A stretch of 8,724 nucleotides of DNA, taken from the NCBI GenBank assembly GCA_002367335.1, contig DFBI01000108.1, positions 1-8,724 of the forward strand, read 5' to 3'. Within the stretch, counting starts at the first letter, position 1, and the number at the start of each line of letters is the position of its first letter. The notes under the pieces were generated by a model. It saw nothing but the letters and a program-made list of their open reading frames with translations. It was not told the origin of the DNA and did not search any database. The DNA comes from Syntrophaceae bacterium UBA3084. Lineage in GTDB: Bacteria; Desulfobacterota; Syntrophia; Syntrophales; UBA6807. Positions 6,033 to 8,724 of this stretch are shown in pieces. A program made the position numbers and the translations under genes.

Positions 6033-7232
6033 CTATATGTCTCTCGTCCACAGCGATGCCATGGAAGGACCGCCCCCTACACAAAGAGAAGCTCCACCCA
6101 CAGTCAAGTTCAGCCTTTCAAGTTCATAATACAATGATACTACAATACGCAACCCAGTACATCCCACGGGGTGTCCCAAGGCAATTCCTGAGCCGTTATG
6201 GTTTACCTTTTCAAGGTCCAGCCCAATGCCAAACTCTTCCTTGAGCATTCTCCCAACACCCAGCCATTGAGACGCAAATGCCTCATTGATTTCCCAATAC
6301 TCTATATCCTCAAATTTCATGCCTGCCTGTTTGAGACATTTTGGTATAGAAACGGCGGGGCCCAGTCCCATTACTTTGGGATCAACGCCTTCACCACATA
6401 TATTGATCAATTTCATCAGCGGTTTTATCCCCAGCTCTTCTGCTTTATCCTTTGACATAATTATTACGGCCGCGGCCGCATCATTGAGCCCGGAAGCATT
6501 GGCCGCAGTAACAACACCATCTTTTTTAAATGCGGGCCGGAGTTTACCCATGGCTTCAAGATTAGCATCCGGTATCATATGCTCATCCGTGTCATATATC
6601 TTGACACCCTTTTTAGATTTGATTTCGACCGGGACAATCTCACGTTTAAAGATACCCTCTCGAACCGCCTTTGTAGCTCGTGTGTGGCTTATAAGGGCTA
6701 ATTGGTCGCATTCCTGACGGGTAATACCATATTTTTCGGCCACGTTTTCAGCGGTAATTCCCATGTGACCGGGAACCAGTTCATCAACCAACCCATCATG
6801 AAGCATTGCGTCTTCAATCATTCCAGGACCCATTCTGTATCCTGTCCTGCCTTTCGGAATCATGTATGGTGCATTCGTCATGCTTTCCACACCGATGACC
6901 AGACCGATGTCCGTTTTACCTAACATAATGTTCTGAGCAGCTATTTCCAAAGCTCTCATGCCGGATGTACAATTCTGGTTAATATTGACAGCTCCGCTCC
7001 TGTGGGGAAGTCCTATATTCATTGCAACATTCCGCGCCGGCAACGACCCACCCATGTGTGGGAAAACCTGTCCCATACAGCATTCATCAATAATATCCGC
7101 AGGAATTCCCGCTCTCTCAACGGCTGCCTTGCCCGTAGTTACGGCCAGATCCCCGGCCGGCACATCTTTCAAACTTCCCAGAAATTTCCCGATTGCTGTA
7201 CGGCAAGCAGATACAATAACTACATCTTTCAT
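6033..7232 (-). CDS. Thiolase, acetyl-CoA C-acetyltransferase type
   Basis: 399 aa, full length for a type II thiolase. The nucleophilic cysteine is C88 in NQNCTSGMRAL. NEAFA lies at 316-320. The catalytic His is H354 in ALGHP, and the second catalytic Cys is C384 in CVGGG. The enzyme would condense two acetyl-CoA to acetoacetyl-CoA, or cleave 3-ketoacyl-CoA in the reverse direction. Chain-length preference cannot be read from the sequence. The segment before GHP reads VNHNGSG, whereas VNVNGGA is common, so it may belong to a specialised subgroup. The start is well supported by GGGAGGA ending 4 nt before the ATG. The gene is divergent from an MFS carrier, and its upstream region holds a candidate promoter with a palindrome over the -35. 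No other beta-oxidation gene lies in the window, so the pathway (fatty acid, aromatic or ketone-body-like metabolism) is open. Confidence 0.92.
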   Translation of the reverse strand: MKDVVIVSACRTAIGKFLGSLKDVPAGDLAVTTGKAAVERAGIPADIIDECCMGQVFPHMGGSLPARNVAMNIGLPHRSGAVNINQNCTSGMRALEIAAQNIMLGKTDIGLVIGVESMTNAPYMIPKGRTGYRMGPGMIEDAMLHDGLVDELVPGHMGITAENVAEKYGITRQECDQLALISHTRATKAVREGIFKREIVPVEIKSKKGVKIYDTDEHMIPDANLEAMGKLRPAFKKDGVVTAANASGLNDAAAAVIIMSKDKAEELGIKPLMKLINICGEGVDPKVMGLGPAVSIPKCLKQAGMKFEDIEYWEINEAFASQWLGVGRMLKEEFGIGLDLEKVNHNGSGIALGHPVGCTGLRIVVSLYYELERLNLTVGGASLCVGGGPSMASLWTRDI

Positions 7233-7265
7233 ATAATCCTCCCTGTTTATTTTCTTTTAGTCTTT

Positions 7266-7293
7266 ATATTATCAAAGCATCATTACATATCAA
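7266..7293 (-). promoter_or_regulatory. Candidate sigma-70-type promoter of the thiolase gene
   Basis: On the minus strand TTGATA (7293-7288, five of six to TTGACA) is followed after 16 nt by TAATAT (7271-7266, four of six to TATAAT). It lies 34 nt upstream of the thiolase ATG. The -35 is inside a perfect palindrome. Confidence 0.5.
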
Positions 7294-7301
7294 ATTGATA
7301 T
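7287..7301. promoter_or_regulatory. Perfect 15-bp palindrome, candidate operator
   Basis: ATATCAAATTGATAT is ATATCAA, one central base, then the exact reverse complement TTGATAT. It covers the -35 of the proposed thiolase promoter in a divergent intergenic region, the typical place for a repressor site. The regulator is unknown and no regulator gene is adjacent. Confidence 0.5.
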
Positions 7302-7339
7302 TGCGCCGTCCGATAACACAAAATTACTGAAAAGTAAAA

Positions 7340-7371
7340 TGCAAAAAAAATCTATTGCAAAAGTTGCAAAA
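7340..7371 (+). promoter_or_regulatory. Clustered TGCAAAA motifs upstream of the MFS gene
   Basis: TGCAAAA occurs at 7340, 7356 and 7365. The last two belong to TTGCAAAAGTTGCAA (7355-7369), in which the self-complementary TTGCAA is repeated at a 9-nt pitch. This could be a regulator-binding site or an A-tract-rich promoter region for the MFS gene. No convincing -35/-10 pair was found here. Confidence 0.3.
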
Positions 7372-7429
7372 AAGGAATAAGAAACACAGGAACATTGTCG
7401 GCTCGTGCGAATATTGCATCGCAAGGCCT

Positions 7430-7438
7430 CCCCCCCCC
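7430..7438 (+). repeat. Homopolymeric tract of nine C
   Basis: Nine consecutive C lie 26 nt upstream of the preferred MFS start. Such tracts are prone to slippage. The tract is in the leader if translation starts at 7465, and inside the coding frame if the GTG at 7405 is used. Confidence 0.85.
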
Positions 7439-7464
7439 ATTTTCGTGTGAAAAGTGAAAGAATA

Positions 7465-8682
7465 ATGATTACGGAAAAGAAATTGAGTTATCGCTGGGTA
7501 ATATTTTCGATATTTGTTGTATCCCATCTTGTTATATCACTTGCAGGTTTCGGATGGGGTCCCCTGGCGCCTTTCTTAAAAAAGGCAATGGCGCTTAATT
7601 CTACCCAGATAGGCCTTATATCTTCGTCTTTCTACTTCGCCGCAGCGATCTCGGCCTTTCCGGCCGGCATTGCAGTAGATCGTTATGGGGTAAAGAAAGG
7701 CATTTTTTTCTGGCTTGGATTTACGGGTATCACTTTGTTTTTCTTGAGTTTTATCAAGGTTTATATTGTTTTTCTGATTTTTTCCGCAATTGCGGGTATT
7801 GGATACGCTGCAGGCAATCCCGTTGCCTCTAAAGGACTCTTTCTATGGTTCGATCAAAAGACACGGGGAACTGTATTCGGAATAAAGCAGGCTGCCATCA
7901 CTGTAGGCGCCGCAATAGCAGGAGTATTGGTTATTTATCTTTGCGAAAGGATCGGCCCGTTTTCATCCATAAGAATCATCAGCCTTGCTATTATATTAAT
8001 GATGGTATTCGCCGTCTTTTTTTATCATAATCCAAATGAAGAATCGGTTATTCCGGATACAGGTTCTCCAAAAAACGTATTAAGGATACTTGATTTCAGA
8101 GCAATTCTTAACAACACACCGTTACTGCTTGTATCATTATATATGGCAGTGCTCGGGTTGGCTCAAGGTGTTATTTCAACATTCCTGATCCTCTATATAA
8201 ATGAAAGACTGGGCTATTCATTACTTGCCGCAGGTTCTTTTTTATCAATGTTGATGATTGGCGCAGCAGCGGGCAGAAGCCTATGGGGAATAGTAAGTGA
8301 TCGTCTTTTTAATGGAAACCGCAAACCGGTTTTGAATATTATATCCGTGATTGCGGCAGTGAGCATTACCATACTCGCATTCTGGAACAGCGTCTGGCCC
8401 GGCTGGCTGCTGATGATTGTTGTAATTATTACAGGAATGTCGTGTATCGGCTGGAATGGCATTTGTCTGGTCACAGTTTCTGAGATCAGCGACAGCGACA
8501 AGACCGCCTCTTCCATTGGATTAGCTTCTACCGTTGGATGGGCGGGGCTTTTCATTGGTCCGATAGTTTTTGGGAGTCTGACTGATAATTTTGGTTACTT
8601 TTATGCCTGGTTTTTTGTTGCTGTCATTTGTGTCTTGTCACTGATTTTATCGATTTATCTCCCGATGAAAAAAAGCATTTAG
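7465..8682 (+). CDS. Major facilitator superfamily transporter, 12 TM, substrate unknown
   Basis: 405 aa from the ATG at 7465. About twelve hydrophobic segments are visible: residues 11-30, 48-68, 77-95, 98-117, 138-158, 169-187, 220-240, 252-272, 290-306, 312-332, 350-370 and 378-398. The loop between TM2 and TM3 has the MFS motif A, AGIAVDRYGVKKG (67-79), with a weaker second copy WGIVSDR (274-280) in the C-terminal half. A charged cytoplasmic loop (about 190-212) separates the halves. It is an inner-membrane secondary carrier; small organic anions are a common substrate class for similar carriers, but nothing here fixes the substrate. An in-frame GTG at 7405 would add 20 residues encoded across a poly-C tract and is disfavoured, since MITEKKLSYRW leading into TM1 is typical. 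The Shine-Dalgarno (GTGAAAG) is weak. The gene is divergent from the thiolase, so co-regulation and uptake of a related substrate are possible. Confidence 0.88.
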   Translation: MITEKKLSYRWVIFSIFVVSHLVISLAGFGWGPLAPFLKKAMALNSTQIGLISSSFYFAAAISAFPAGIAVDRYGVKKGIFFWLGFTGITLFFLSFIKVYIVFLIFSAIAGIGYAAGNPVASKGLFLWFDQKTRGTVFGIKQAAITVGAAIAGVLVIYLCERIGPFSSIRIISLAIILMMVFAVFFYHNPNEESVIPDTGSPKNVLRILDFRAILNNTPLLLVSLYMAVLGLAQGVISTFLILYINERLGYSLLAAGSFLSMLMIGAAAGRSLWGIVSDRLFNGNRKPVLNIISVIAAVSITILAFWNSVWPGWLLMIVVIITGMSCIGWNGICLVTVSEISDSDKTASSIGLASTVGWAGLFIGPIVFGSLTDNFGYFYAWFFVAVICVLSLILSIYLPMKKSI

Positions 8683-8724
8683 GATCACATCCGAAATGAC
8701 AAGTAAATATCTACCGGCAGAGCC

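Noticed and set aside
6286..6717. 143-aa plus-strand frame opposite the thiolase
   Set aside because: It is entirely antisense to a well-supported thiolase with an intact catalytic set and has no motif or ribosome binding site of note.
7405..7464. 20-residue N-terminal extension of the MFS protein from a GTG start
   Set aside because: It has no Shine-Dalgarno, runs across the poly-C tract, and is not hydrophobic. The ATG at 7465 gives a usual MFS N-terminus just before TM1.
8683..8724. Terminal 42 nt after the MFS stop
   Set aside because: It is too short to interpret; no hairpin with a T-run and no gene start were seen.

Overview
The window looks like chromosomal DNA of an anaerobic, moderately AT-rich bacterium, most likely a sulfate-reducing or syntrophic member of the Desulfobacterota (inference). 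The main clue is a pair of genes from the siroheme-dependent (alternative, Ahb) heme pathway: a radical SAM heme b synthase (AhbD type) and an Lrp/AsnC-like siroheme decarboxylase subunit. Outside archaea this pathway is characteristic of sulfate reducers. A CoxE-like MoxR/VWA pair, a thiolase and an MFS carrier fit the same setting. No transposase, RNA gene or CRISPR array was found.

Layout, left to right. (1) A plus-strand block at 3-3545 holds a HEAT-repeat protein whose 5' end lies outside the window, then ahbD, whose start overlaps the end of the HEAT gene, then the siroheme decarboxylase subunit. It closes with a rho-independent terminator near 3592-3616. (2) A minus-strand block at 3690-7232 is convergent with the first. 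In transcription order it holds a thiolase, a MoxR-type AAA+ ATPase and a CoxE-like VWA protein. (3) A plus-strand 12-TM MFS transporter (7465-8682) is divergent from the thiolase. The intergenic region between them carries a perfect 15-bp palindrome overlapping a good candidate promoter for the thiolase.

AhbA/B removes carboxylates from siroheme, and AhbD performs the last step, oxidative decarboxylation of Fe-coproporphyrin III to heme b. The intermediate enzyme AhbC and the second decarboxylase subunit are not in the window. MoxR ATPases work with VWA partners as maturation or remodelling machines, but the client here is unknown.

The most unusual feature is non-coding: a family of 7-bp-periodic repeats (heptads of the CCTTGAA type) in at least four places between the genes. 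Two copies, each ending in a GC-rich mini-hairpin, form an inverted pair (30 of 33 positions match) that brackets the VWA gene almost exactly. One copy abuts the ATG of the siroheme decarboxylase gene and stands where its ribosome binding site should be. Another creates a spurious 15-residue N-terminal extension of the VWA gene, whose real start appears to be a TTG with a strong Shine-Dalgarno.
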